A stretch of DNA of 64,000 bases, taken from NCBI GenBank assembly GCA_022605405.1, contig JABYQQ010000007.1:1860001-1924000 (forward strand). The letters are read 5' to 3'. Numbering within the stretch: position 1 is the stretch's first letter; each line of letters starts with the position of its first letter. The notes under the pieces were generated by a model. The model was given only the letters and a program-made list of their open reading frames with translations, did not search any database and was not told the DNA's origin. Positions 35,342-46,990 of the stretch are shown in pieces. The position numbers were made by a program, and so were the translations under genes. Source of the DNA: Earliella scabrosa (taxonomy: Eukaryota > Basidiomycota > Agaricomycetes > Polyporales > Polyporaceae).

Positions 35342-37304
35342 ATGTCTGGATGGTCTAGCGCATACATCGAGCTTCATACTCTAACGGGGGGGCATAGCGA
35401 CACCATCAATTCTATCTCCTTCTCTCCTGACGGCGCTCATCTAGCGAGCTGCGCTGACGACCAGTCCGTCATCGTCTGGAACACGGAGGAAGGACGATTG
35501 CTCTACCGGGTGTTATTCAAGTCGAAAGTCGATCGTGTCATTTGGCACACGGCTTCCCCCGCGACGCTCATAGTCGGATGCGACAACGGCTTCCTGTACC
35601 AGTTGCACGAATTCTCTCCGGTAAGCAATCGTTTCTGGTTCTTATCCAGATCGTGATGATCAAACTGACCTAGTGTAGACAGGTGGAGACAAAGTTCAGA
35701 TCGAGCTAGGGGTACGAGGAACGATATACGCCTTATGCTACGACAAGCATACTCGCTGCCTAGCGGTAGGAGTCGGATGCGATGTCTACATCACTCGCGA
35801 GGTTGAGCCCAGTCGGTGTCTCTACTCGTCACGCAAGTACTTGCATAATTCGTCCTGACATAATCCCAGATCACTACGAAGGCGCATGCATGTTCCCTCC
35901 GCCGCCGACACAGCCAGACACAAGGGCAAATCTCCGCAATCCTGGTGCGGACCACAGTAACGCTCCTGCACCCGATCGAGAGAGTCGCGTGCGCCCTGTG
36001 GACCTGCATTTCCTCAGGGACGGTCGTCAACTACTTGCTTCTTACCTCGCTCATGGCATCGTGTGAGTGATTTCTTAACACGATGTTCTGTCTCCCCCAC
36101 ATTTCCGCTCATGGATGTCATGTAGGTGCTGGGACACATCGACGCAGAGTATCCTGTGGTGCTTCGTTCCCGGCGGTGTGTCGCAATATATGTGAGCCTA
36201 TGTATGCGTAGGAATACAGTACAACTAACGATTCAAGTACAGCGGATCCAGCGCTATATCTTCGCACCATGAGCGACCCAACGTAGCCGTCTACAACGTG
36301 CTAGATGGTGTGGACGTCTATGTGGTCAAGTCTGGTGGAGGTCACAAAAGGAAGCCCAGGCACCATTTCAAGCTCCCGAAACCTCCACGTACCAAGCACG
36401 CCGTACACATCACCTATATCAACGAAGGTCGGGGATTAGTCTGCGGGTCAACCACGGGAGACGTCTGCGTCTGGGATACCGCTACAGGCGATGTGTATCA
36501 AACCCTCCTTCATGACCGAGGCGACATTCTACAAGCCGTCTGTGTGCGTAAGAATCCAGTACCTTTGCGTCTTTTCCTGATATCTTGCGTCTCAGGGCAC
36601 GAACCGAGGGGAATACAGTTATGTGGCGGCTGGGTGCGTTGATAAGGGACAGTCAACGTACGTGAAGGTTTGGCGGGCGAAATATAGTTAGTACAGCGTG
36701 GCTTTCAGATGTGACCTACTGATACTGACAGCCGCAGCTCCACTGCAGCAGGGCCAATTCGGTGACAAGATGTACAACGTAGTTCGTGCTATGAAGGTCC
36801 GTATGTTGTGCTGACAAGATGCCATTTATCGCTGACGTGGCACGATACTAGGAGTCGGACAATTTGTCCCGGTCCAGGGATTTCCTCTGCAAATGGGTTC
36901 TTCCCTGCGCGGTTCTTGTCTCTACCATGCTCATTCTGCAGTGGTGTGCGACGACGCTCCCTTGGGACGTCATTTGGATGACGTGTTCGCAAACAGTGAG
37001 TTCCTTGTCTTGCCTTGCACCTATCGACTAATGCTCTGCAGATTGTCATGCTCTACGAGACGTCTCGCAGACTCGGCGATCGCATATTCGCCCAGTCACT
37101 CAACATGTATGAACAGGCAGTGGACAGCGTCGAAACTTCTTTCGAAACCGTGCAAGAGGCGGTTCGTATCCGCTTATTGCTCTGGCTTAGACTTGACGAG
37201 GTTGTTGCACGAGTTCCTCCCTTGTGACGTAGGTGGGTGTTCCTGTGTTGGTCACTAGCGAGGATGCTTACTCTGGTGGACTTAGTTGCTCAGGCTTCAG
37301 CTAG
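35342..37304 (+). CDS. WD40 protein with C-terminal membrane helix and coiled coil
   Basis: Starts MSGWSSAYIELHTLTGGHSD. The first WD40 blade reads INSISFSPDGAHLASCADDQ then SVIVWNTEEGRLLY. Further blades give VDRVIWHTASPATLIVGCDN, TIYALCYDKHTRCLAVGVG, RVRPVDLHFLRDGRQLLASY, then ITYINEGRGLVCGSTTGDVC with VWDTATGDVYQTLLHD, and YVAAGCVDKGQSTYVKVW. WD40 repeats form beta-propellers used as protein-binding platforms. After the propeller come a hydrophobic helix (WVLPCAVLVSTMLILQW, about 36885-36940) and a helical tail (RLGDRIFAQSLNMYEQAVDS), stopping at 37302-37304. Intron 1 (35621-35678) is in phase. One later junction near 35840 would need a short GC-AG intron or an alternative splice. The architecture suggests a membrane-tethered scaffold; partner unknown. 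Confidence 0.78.
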
Positions 37305-37870
37305 GCGTGCGTCGCGGCTGGACTCCGCAAGCGCGAGCTAGTTCCCTGTCACATTGCAGTAATTATCTGTTTTTCTCTTACTCACCTCTCCTCCCCTGCT
37401 ATTGCATGCTGTAGTCATGCTGTTGTATTCTTTTATTCGTGTATGCATTGTGCGGTTGGCTGCATCCCACGCATCGGGCGCTTCAATGCCTTACATACGT
37501 GCGACGGCATGGTGGTGCCAGGAATTTGAAATGTCTGTCCAATCTTGGTCAATCCACTGGCACGAACCCATTATCGAGCCACGCTTGCCGTCGTCTTCTA
37601 CTTAGTGGTATCCTGGGCAACCGCCCCATTAACGTCCCTGGAGGCTCTTACACGGGGGTGACCTGTAGCGCACCTTCTGCATGATGCGTTTCACGCGTCC
37701 TACGCATCTTTGCAATGGCACTAGCATGCCATACCCGTGCGCCAGGTGCGCGGCACAACACTCAAATAGAACGCTAGGAACAGTTCTTGCCTCCTGCGTT
37801 GAAACATCCACATATCCCTGCCTCCTTCCTCTCCTTCTGTTGTAAACACTGACTCCGTGCTTGCACACCG

Positions 37871-40498
37871 ATGACAGCTGAAGCCCGTAATGACACAGAC
37901 GATGGCGGAGCGCCGCTATGGGGTACGTATTGCCATGCATTCTCCCAATACCCGTGCTGAGACTATCGCAGAAACGATGTTGCAGCAGGATGCGCACCTG
38001 AAAGTTCCTGGCAGACAGTCTGCTCCCGCGAAGGCCGAGACGCAGTGTGAGTTTTCTACTTGATAGTTCTTGTCGTTTGTGCTCATACCTCGTGAAGTGA
38101 GCCATGTCGAGCCGACTACCACTGCCACGCACGTGTCGGGGGCCACATCCGGCGAGCAAACTGTTGGTGAGTCGTTTACCGATAGATCAAGTGGTTGGGA
38201 TGTCCTGATAGACACTACTTGCTAGGCGAAGGTCAGCAGGAGCACGTTGCGCGTGTCCCTTCCGCAGCGCCTGCACGACATACCAAACGCAAGGCTGACG
38301 CGTTCGAGGAATCGACTTCTGTAGAAGATAGCTCCGCCAATGCGGAGGGAGGCCAAGACGTCCCCCGACCTGCTTTGAAACGACCTAGACGGCCTGACGA
38401 TGACAAGGGAGGCTCCAGCAATACACGGAGCGGCGAAGGTACCGCACATCAAGCTCAAGCAACGTCTCAGGTTGCTGGTACATCGACTCCGGCGCGTGCG
38501 ATGCTTGGGAGTATCAACACCGCAGTTAAATTCGTGCGCAATCTTGTGAGTAGTAGCTGGCAGCTATGGATACGCATCTCATCTCTAGCGTCAGGCTACT
38601 GCTGGTTCAACTACCCCGGCGAACTCTCCGCCGCGAAGAGTTGTCGAGCTATTGACGCCTCCGCAGACAAACCCCCGACTGCCTCCCCGCGCCCGCATCG
38701 AGCGTATGCTCCAAGTAGAGTCTGTACAAGCAGAACACCCTCCAGCGAACACCGCCTCTAAACCCGCAGAAGGCGCAGCATCATCTCAGCCGGCGCCCCT
38801 GTTAGCTCCTACCCCCGAACAGCCTCCTACCAATTCGGTGACGCAGCCTACGACCAGCGCCCCATCTAACCAACAGACCTCGGGACCGGATACGTCTCAG
38901 CGTGACGATCGTACTGCCCCCAAGATAACGACATCAGTGCAGGACGACCTAGGACAAGACCCGGTACCTCCCCACATCTCTGCCTCATCGTCGCCTTCCG
39001 AAGAGCCTCCTTCGGGTCCGAGTCGAGACAAGGGAAAGGGTAAGGCTCGGCAGCGCCAAAGCGATGACGAGGACGGAGACGTCGTAAGTTTCCTAGCCAT
39101 CACGTAGACGATAGTACACTGAGTCACACTTAGGCCGCACTCAGCGTACTTCGCGCTGACCTCCGATCTCTGGAAACCTCCGTAAGGGGTCTCGGCAATG
39201 CCATGGCCACACTCGTCGACCAGCAGACGAATTTCTTCGCCAACATGCAAAACCTGACCGAGGCGCTGGTGGTGGGGAGGGGTGGCGATCGTAGGAAACA
39301 AGGGCCACAACGCGCCGCTGCTCAGAACGACGAGAACGCCATGGACGTCGACGCTAATGAGGGTGGCGACGACGCCGATGACGAACTAGAACCCCTCCCG
39401 GTCAGAATTCCGGGCAGGAAGAAGCCTTTCAAGCTGACATCGTTACCGGTTCGCCGTGATGCCGAAGAGAACTCACTTAAGGTACCATTGTATTCGTTCC
39501 ATCGACAAGATGCTCACATTCGTCTTGGTAGGCTGCAATACGGCACATGACGTTGGAGCTCATGGGTCGCCTGACACACAAGTCCCAGTTCGATCTCAAC
39601 AAACTCCCCAGTGAAGAGGAGTTGGAAGAGTTCGAGGAAGCGGATGAAGACGCCGGTGCTTGCTGTACTATCGACGACTTCCGCCCAGACCTGAATGGTA
39701 CTCCGCGTTCGAAGTGGAACACTTCAATAGCTGAGGTATTCGTCGAAGCCTACATGGCAGAAGGTACCTTCGTCTGCGATGATAGAGCGCTGGTTCGCAA
39801 GTACTTCGTTCGGCATCTCCGGTACCTCATCAGCATGTTCAAAGATCGGCATACGGAGCAAGAGGTCAAGCTGGCTCGCTTGAAGCAAAAGCGCCGTCGG
39901 GAGCGCCGTAACTATGTCGTTATTCTCCGTCTCCAGCAACTCGAAGTTGTGCTGACCGTCTACTTAGCTCTTCCAGCGTCGCCTGAAGGCCGCGAGTACG
40001 GAACCCGACCTGAAGCGCCACGTGTACATCCTGCAGCGGCTGGGTCCCGAGGGCATGAGCTCAGACGAATCTGCCATGGAGAACGGCGTCAAACAGTTCA
40101 GAATACTGAAGAAGGACTGGCGCAGTCCTCACCTCACCGCATGGCTGCGTGTATTCGATGGTATCAACCGCGAGCAGCGTTTCAATCCTTTGACGGAGAG
40201 CACTCGTGGCGCCGACCCTCGTCATCGCTTTGAGTCAGGGAAGGCGAGTACATCGAGCCGCGCCGTATCGTGTCTACCGATCAACGCCTACAATCCAACA
40301 TGGTACGAGGAACGAACGCCTTACGCTCGTCAGCGGCTCCAGGCCCGGAAGAAAGCCTACGACTTCACGCATACGCCAGAGATCGTGATGTTCGTCGTCA
40401 TGCACCGACGTATAACAACTACTCACATATCAATCCACAGTCAGGCGAATGAAGCCAATGGACAGCATATCGAGAGACGCGCGAGGAGGTTCAGATGA
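37871..40498 (+). CDS. Repetitive-family fungal protein with LGPEGMSSDES core
   Basis: Eight exons, all junctions phase-checked: 37871-37922, 37972-38046, about 38101-38165, 38226-38545, 38595-39083, 39134-39481, 39532-about 39915 and 39968-40498. The N-terminal half is disordered and Pro/Ser-rich with a basic patch (KRPRRPDDDKG) and ends RDKGKGKARQRQSDDEDGD. Then follow a helical segment (LRADLRSLETSVRGLGNAMA), an acidic MDVDANEGGDDADDELE stretch, EEELEEFEEADEDAG, a Lys/Arg-rich helix (ARLKQKRRRERRNY), and the C-terminal module HVYILQRLGPEGMSSDESAM, FRILKKDWRSPHLTAWLRVF, LPINAYNPTWYEE and AYDFTHTPE. From memory, proteins with this C-terminal module occur in many copies in agaricomycete genomes; I know no assigned function. 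The last 40 residues could be replaced by an unseen final exon. Confidence 0.72.
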
Positions 40499-40674
40499 CA
40501 GGTTCGCTTGCTTGCCTTCTATGTTGTCTCCGCGTCGCTCACGGCAGGTTTTCAATCGGTGGACCCTCTCCTCAGTCTTCGTCCCGTGTGTCATGTTTCC
40601 GTAGTGTGGTTCGCGTTACGTGTGTTTATTCGTGGAAAGTGCGTCACGGATTCTACAAGACCCTTCTACCACAT

Positions 40675-40690
40675 CCACTATATATATCAG
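40675..40690 (+). promoter_or_regulatory. TATA-like element
   Basis: CACTATATATATCAGG lies in an AT-rich pocket between the 37.9-40.5 kb gene and the small gene ending at 41405. It is a plausible promoter for the latter. Confidence 0.4.
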
Positions 40691-41031
40691 GTCTCACATA
40701 TTGGCTCTCAAACTCAACCATCAATCTTCACTGTCTTCGCCTCGTACATCGCTCAGACAACCGAGCGAGTGTCCCATTATTCAACCCAGAAACCTCCGAT
40801 GCGTGGTTGTCACCCGTGGGTGTAGTGGTTGAATCGTTGACATACTACGCTGACGCTTCCGTAGCATATTATATTCTCCCCGTCCGCCGCTGTGGTTTTT
40901 ATTGCGCATCTGCGAGTGCTGGACACGTCGTTTTCGGCCGTTCTATCAACCTATAATGATCACGCAACTCGAAGACTCTCGGTACGTCTCATATCTATGC
41001 TACCTTTGTCGATATTGACTCGCCCTCCCAT

Positions 41032-41405
41032 AGTAAAATATCCTCCTCGCGTTGATCCCGGAGATCAGTCTGAATTACCGCTAGCCGGCGGTGGTCACGC
41101 TGGCATTCACACCTTCGTAGCACCCGCGGCTCCATCCCGACCTCAACTCCACTACACTCTTTTGCCTATCATCCATCCATCAAGGTGAGGTCCTGTCTAA
41201 CCTCGTACCTGCATGATCACGCTCACCCAGCGTTGTCTGCAAGCTTCGTCTCGTGGGGGTCATTCCGTCGCAGTTCGCACAGAATGACATGCTAGCAGGC
41301 TTGCTACAAACCGCAGCTCTTCCTTACGAACCTATATCTCATCGCCCGCCAAGTCCCTCCACAGATTCACTCGTTCAATTCGGACCTGAGCACATTCGTT
41401 TGTAA
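41032..41405 (+). CDS. Small gene, unknown; first exon unresolved
   Basis: An internal exon from about 41032 reads KYPPRVDPGDQSELPLAGGG and HAGIHTFVAPAAPSRPQLHY to a GTGAGG donor. It joins in phase, via a CCCAG acceptor, to SVVCKLRLVGVIPSQFAQND, MLAGLLQTAALPYEP and VQFGPEHIRL, stopping at 41403-41405. A first exon starting near 40950 (MITQLEDS) has a good GTACGT donor but the wrong phase, so the true start is uncertain. No domain was recognised. Confidence 0.45.
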
Positions 41406-41537
41406 TACACTCGTTTGTTAGAATTCCCGGAGTGAGTCGGCATTGGGGGATGTTCGTGCCTCTAGCCTATCTCGCGCATACGTTCAACGCCACAGTATTC
41501 ACCCGTGGGGCGTAGATCGCCCTGATCGTGATGGAAA

Positions 41538-42482
41538 AGTGCATAGTTGCGTTGGCGCGAGCACTCGCGCACATCTCCATTGCGTGACGTTGCTCGGCGC
41601 ACACACGCGGTGTGCTTCTGCTCTGTGGACGCGCGCGCGGCGCGCCTGAGAAGACTGGACACGAGGGCATAGTGCTACCGTGTCCAATCGGAAACACGCG
41701 ATGTTGTGATTGGCCCCGTATGCTTCGGAATCTCTTGACAGACAAGTCTCGAAGCGGGTAGGGATACACGCCTGCAGTGCCCATATACTTACGTACGTGG
41801 ATCGAGCCGGAAGCAAATGGCGCTGCTCGTCCTGGGCTTCTCAACCCACGCTTAACCCATGCCGATCACCGCAACCGCAGCCTCCCAGGTACGCCCCAAT
41901 CCCGGTGTCTCTGTCTGACCACTATACTTAGTAATAGTATGCAGAGCGCGGAAGCAAATGCGCTCTCAAAGGCGGTCTGATCCGAACAACCCGGAACGAG
42001 CGCTGATAATCTTGCCCCCTTTCCCAGAGTCGCCCACAAACCCGCCCTAATTCTCACTAGATGGTGACATGTGGATCTTCGCCAACTACCTCCTCGATTT
42101 GAAATGTGCACGCGCGCGGCGAATCAGGCTGCGCGTGTCTGCTGCTTCCCATCGAGGCTGGTGTTTTCGGACCCCCGTCCTCCCTCTTCTTCCGGGCCTA
42201 GTCCCTCCTAGTTCAGCATGATCAGGGCGGCGACCCGGCAGATTTGCTCACTGCCTTGTTCTCTCCCACCGCTCCTCGCCTCGTGCACGTCATGCTTGCA
42301 GCCTGACATTGGGAGGATGTTTGAGACCGTAGGCCTCGCGGTCTTCCGACATGCTCCGTTCGCGACACTGCTCGCCGTCGAGTTGTGAATTGCACCGATG
42401 CCTGTACATGGAACGCGGAGCGTTCACCGGGACCACGACCATCCGATAGATGAGCCGGTGAGCTTCGTCTTGCATCACATGC
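41538..42482 (-). repeat. 945-bp repeat, right copy of the inverted pair
   Basis: Reverse complement of 3656-4600 with equal length and one visible substitution. Flanks differ completely from those of the left copy. It sits 133 bp downstream of the small gene ending at 41405. Confidence 0.9.
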
Positions 42483-42834
42483 ATGCCGCGGGAGGACGCC
42501 TGCTGTGGCAGTTCGCCGCAGCAAGCTGGACAATAGTACGTGGGCCGACTGCTAGTCAATGTCTAGTGGGCTGAGGCCCGACACCCTGACAGTCCCTACT
42601 GGCACCGCAAACGCGGAATCTTCATCGCGTCCGATACTGCCTTCTCGCCCTCTCTGTAAACGTAAGGATGTCATGTCGTTAGTTCCCCTACCGGCCCGCG
42701 AATGCGCCGCGGCGTTTGGCTGGCCAAGGTAAGGCCGAATTGGCACAAACTGCCGGGTGATTATCTCGCAGATACTCTCGCTAGTCTCGTCCCCCACACC
42801 CCTCCTCCCAACTAGCTGCGACGTACAGGCCAGA

Positions 42835-44113
42835 ATGAACATCGCGGAACAAGCCCCTGTCTCCGTTGAGCAGATCGTAGAGCGAACTGGCGACATTGAG
42901 GATGCCGTACGTTCAGTAGCCCGGGACGCCGACAAAGACATCCGACGGTAGGTCGCTCGTCTTCACTATGCCTCCCTGAGTGACTCATCATGGTCCAGGT
43001 TTCAATCTCGGTATGCCCTACCGTACTCCAGCGAATTGTGGACGCGAGCATTCTCTCGCCGACTGGCCTTCCGCAACAATAAGTATCGTCACGATGTCAA
43101 ACAGAGACTGTCCGACGACGCGGAGCATCTTCATCTCCTATATGCCGACAGACGCGCTGGCAAAGGTCCTTTCAGTCATCTAGAGGGCCTAGTTGCGTAC
43201 ACGATTAGTCACTGTGACGACGCGTGCAACCTTCGCGAAGAGGTGAGTTCATGCTTGTGCTCGTAATGATTGATGCATCCTCACACACAACATAGGCTCA
43301 GGCAGCGTACGACACTAGGTCATCTCAGGGCACTATGCCTGCTCAATACGACCCCACTGTCCGCCGCTCACTTGCGCGCATTGGACCTATCGTGGAGAAA
43401 GTACGCAAAAATCAAGGAATCATCAAGGCTACTTTCGATGAATGGAAACCTTGCATGATCGCGCTATGCACAAGGGTGAGCATACCGACACTTCTTCAAG
43501 TTATCCACCCCTTCTCAGTATCATGCTGTAGCAACACGTCTTCCGTCTCAAACAAACCCTGCACTGGCGCAAGCTCCGGAAGGCAAGCTTCAGGAGGGCG
43601 TGCGCTCCGCTCATTCTGCAGCTTTCGTCACTCTGTGCTGAGCGTGATGGGATGGTGGCCAAGCTCGACTTCGCCGCCCTGATTCATGCCGCGATGTGGC
43701 ACAACATGCTGGGAGATCAAGCCTCTGTGAACAAAATATTCCAAAGTCTAACCGAGTACGACGTACTTGGGGCTACCATCAAGATGAAGCGGGAGGATCA
43801 GGCTGTGGTTCTGAACGGTCTTGAGGTTCGTGCCCTGTATACGTGTAGGCCTAGATCTCACTCGTCTTGCACTAAAAAGGAGTTGGCTCGACTCGCCGAC
43901 ACGACGCCGTCAACCTTACCCACTCCGGACGGTGCCGAGGTAGCGGTGGAGCGACTGCTTACCACGGTTCAGGAGTACGAAAGGCTCCTCGCACGCTGCA
44001 ATAAGACTTTGCAGGTAGGTTGTGTTTCGTGAATGTCCAACATACTCACAGGTTACTCTTAGGACGCGCAGCGTGTTCTCAAAGAACTGAATGAGATTGC
44101 AGGATTTCTATGA
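42835..44113 (+). CDS. Helical coiled-coil protein, unknown family
   Basis: Starts MNIAEQAPVSVEQIVERTGD. Six exons, the first joined across GTAGGT...TCCAG to RFQSRYALPYSSELWTRAFS, with the others in phase through to DAQRVLKELNEIAGFL and stop. The protein is almost entirely predicted helix: RLSDDAEHLHLLYADRRAGK, LARIGPIVEKVRKNQGIIKA, FRLKQTLHWRKLRKASFRRA, NKIFQSLTEYDVLGATIKMK, then VERLLTTVQEYERLLARCNK. There are no Cys/His clusters and no membrane segment. Overall design resembles the smaller gene at 50219-50850 (LQRMKSYNELLSEANHLL). It reads as a structural or adaptor protein; function unknown. Confidence 0.65.
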
Positions 44114-44410
44114 CGCATGAAGCGATATACACATCCCCATATCCTCGTAGCTCTGTGCGATAAGCGTTCATTGAGGGTAGCTGCGGCGCAGTTATGTGCG
44201 TGCTCCTGAGCACTGAAGGCGAATCAGGTTGATCCTCCTCTGTGAATCTGGACGTGATGTACAGTATTGTACGATGGTCGGCATCGATATACATTGGGGT
44301 CTGTGTGCGGTAGACGGCTGCACGGTCACAAGCTGTGCGCGTGGCGTCAGTCACTGGGCGACCAAGCTCCGCATTCACAATGAACCTGAGGGATACATAG
44401 GTACAGTACT

Positions 44411-45406
44411 CTACGCGCCGCCCATGACCTGATCTTGCACCAGGGGACCTGCGAGGCGGACGGTAGGGCTCGAGATGGCGGCGCGGATTGTGCGCTCCTG
44501 TGTCCGCAACCGACGTGAGTCATTCCCCGTCAGCCACGTCTCCCTGGCTCTTCCTGCAAGGAACGCCTGCACGAAGGCACATGCGTCGTTCTCGTTCTCA
44601 AGCAAGACCTTGTAGTCACCGCGACCGCGAGGGCCGTGCCAGTGCACGAGGCGGAATCTCTTTGATCGCGAGTTGAGTACCGCGACATAACGGGTCTGCG
44701 CGTAATACCGGTTACGAACCTCACTGAAGGACTGAATAGGCCAGTCCTGGTGAAAGAACTCGAGAAGTAAGGCGGGCTCCCTTGTGGGCGGAGACTCGGG
44801 GGCCTGGTCGCCTGATCCTTGTTCCTCAAACGCGAGTAGTACAACTTGCAGGGTTCGAAGTCAGTATGGAGTGTCATGTACAAGAGAGAGAGCCTACATC
44901 GCTCGCAGTTCGTCAGCTCCACGATGACGAGGCGAACCTCTGTCCAAGTGGTATCTTCGACCGTGTCGTCTGCATCGTGGACCCGGCGCGCGTGAGACTC
45001 GATGCATAGGCCAGCCTTGGCGTTGAAATGAACGCTGCGCGTCGTCAGTTAGAGCGATCATGAGGGGAGGAGCAATGTGCAACGCACCAGACATCCATCA
45101 TCGGGTGAGAGGGAATGGGGACTCTGCGAGAGTACCACTGCCCTATATACGTTGGTCAGCATTATCAGATAGCGCCCCCCGTGCTCGAGTACCGGAAGAA
45201 TCAACAGAGTCCGATGATCTCCACTGGACGTCTGTGCGTCGTGGATGGTGGATGGTGGGGTAGTCAAAGGTGATCCTTCCATATATCGTAATTGATCGGG
45301 CAGGCAATCTAGGGCGTCTCGAGCCGCCACCATCCGCCCACGACCCAGCCCTGACCAGCCTCGACCAGTTCGTCTCTCTCGCCGCTCTCACCGATGCCTG
45401 TCTCAA
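44411..45406 (-). CDS. Hypothetical protein, four exons
   Basis: Exons 45406-45193, 45142-45088, 45034-44898 and 44844-44411, with introns of 50, 53 and 53 nt; all phases agree and the last 209 codons are well supported. Segments: WYSRRVPIPSHPMMDVCVHF, VEDTTWTEVRLVIVELTNCE, RFVLLAFEEQGSGDQAPESP, then LEFFHQDWPIQSFSEVRNRY, TRYVAVLNSRSKRFRLVHWH, GRGDYKVLLENENDACAFVQ and AFLAGRARETWLTGNDSRRL. The C-terminal block looks like a compact alpha/beta domain. No known family was identified. The start in exon 1 is uncertain because no ATG with good context was seen. Confidence 0.6.
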
Positions 45407-45443
45407 CTCTCACCGATGCCCGTCTCAACTCTTGCCCGTCTCT
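45385..45443 (+). repeat. Short tandem repeat, about 21 bp
   Basis: CTCACCGATGCCTGTCTCAA and CTCACCGATGCCCGTCTCAA follow each other, with a partial third unit. It lies just upstream of the multi-pass membrane gene. Confidence 0.6.
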
Positions 45444-45469
45444 GAATTTCTCGCCCTCACCTCTGACTC

Positions 45470-46075
45470 AGTCGACCTCATCGTTGCTTGCCCTACATCT
45501 GGGCGATAGACGTCTTGGGCTATGCCGTGCTAGGATACATTGGGTCATTGACACCGTTCGTCCTCCTCCACTCGGGCCTACTATCATGGATTATCGCAGG
45601 ATGGGGACCTGGGACATATATGTGAGTCTTCGAGACCTATGACTGATCATATTCGGTACATATTCTTGATTTATTTGGTACCCTCCATGGTCTTGACTCT
45701 CCAATGGTGGGGTTCCGACGCACCACGACATGACAGTACGTACGTTCTGACGGCGTCATCCTCATAAAATATGCACGACGCTGACACTCTTCTGTAGGTC
45801 CCGATGGCACAGCACAGGTTGCGAGGTGTTGCTTTGCAACTTCACGAAGCACACACTACTATACCTCTTCTCGTCCGTACTGTCTGTCGTGAGCCTATGT
45901 CCCCCTCCCAATGCTATTCGTTCCTCCCCCGCTCTCCTGCGCAGAGTTGGCATCAAGCTTTCCAGTCATCATGCAGGCTTCAATAAGGTGGCTATTTACC
46001 GACTTGTGTTGGCCACGAAGAAGGTATGCGACGTGGGATCACCCATTCACGAGTTCAGCGATGTGAGCCGTTGAA
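45470..46075 (+). CDS. Probable multi-pass membrane protein
   Basis: An exon near 45480-45630 reads LPYIWAIDVLGYAVLGYIGS and LTPFVLLHSGLLSWIIAGWG, two hydrophobic helices, ending at GTGAGT. A further exon, 45800-45890, gives ALQLHEAHTTIPLLVRTVC. The last segment reads NAIRSSPALLRRVGIKL and VAIYRLVLATKKVCDVGSPI before a stop at about 46075. Intron phases were not fully reconciled. Transmembrane placement is inferred from hydrophobicity; function unknown. Confidence 0.45.
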
Positions 46076-46200
46076 CAGAGACAGCATGGTGGTCCAGTTC
46101 AATTCAAAAGTCGACTTCTCTCGTCATCTGCCACAGCGCCTGTCCATACGTGAATTGTGTCACTGTGGCAATACGGGATGTGAGCTCTTGGCATAGTGAG

Positions 46201-46990
46201 TATGTAACCTCAATGAATCTGCTCCATCAATGGTTGATATTTCGACAGGCTTTTCAGGCAGTTATGTATACCTGTAACCACCACTCACCCTGGAAACCTA
46301 GAGCCGGACGCAAGAGAAACGCGAGAGACCTGGCAGCCCACTTACAAGTTATGAGGGTGTGTAAGTCACCAGACAGGTGCTCTCCATGATTACATACTCA
46401 CACTGAACATAGCATATGATGAATGGGAGCTGGATAGACAGATCACGCACGGACTTCGCGACCGACCATAGCTAAGCGACCCTCGCTCCCGGAGCACCCG
46501 CTCTCGTGCACCGTCGTGCTACGACCTCATGCATTGGACCAATGCGACAACAAGATCAGTACTCCGGACGTGCGAGGTTCTCCGTCGACGTTGACTTTCG
46601 GTGTCACCTCATAGACAATCAGAAGCCGCCCAGGTCATCGAGTCTCTGCAAGCACCGTCTGCAACTTCGGCGCCACCTCATCACCTTGTCTCGCGACCAC
46701 GCCTTGCGATCGTGGATCGAGATCGTCCGTGCTTCAAATCACTCATGGACCAATACGTGGATGAACACAAGGTTGAAGTCGCGTGCAACGATGCCACGCG
46801 CCTCCGTTATGAATCGGAAGCCTACATGGACGTCGACAACAACAACAACAACATGGACGCCGTCAGTGACACCACGGACGTCGACGGCGACACCATGGAT
46901 GTCGACGTTCCTGTACAAGCAGAGGAGATAGAGGATCCCATGGATATTGATGACGGCTCGATGGACGTCGACGTGGATGAGATAGCTTGA
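46201..46990 (+). CDS. Protein with acidic MDVD-rich C terminus
   Basis: Exons near 46255-46360 (RAGRKRNARDLAAHLQVMRV) and 46414-46470 (AYDEWELDRQITHGLRDRP) precede a final segment from 46612. That segment reads QSEAAQVIESLQAPSATSAP, LMDQYVDEHKVEVACNDATR, LRYESEAYMDVDNNNNNMDA, and several MDVD/MDID repeats to the stop at 46990. Such acidic tails occur in nuclear and chromatin-associated fungal proteins, but no defining domain is present here. The middle exons are approximate. Confidence 0.42.

Noticed and set aside
3656..42482. Pair of repeats considered as the two LTRs of one retrotransposon
   Set aside because: They are inverted, not direct, lie 37 kb apart, and no reverse transcriptase or integrase was found between them.
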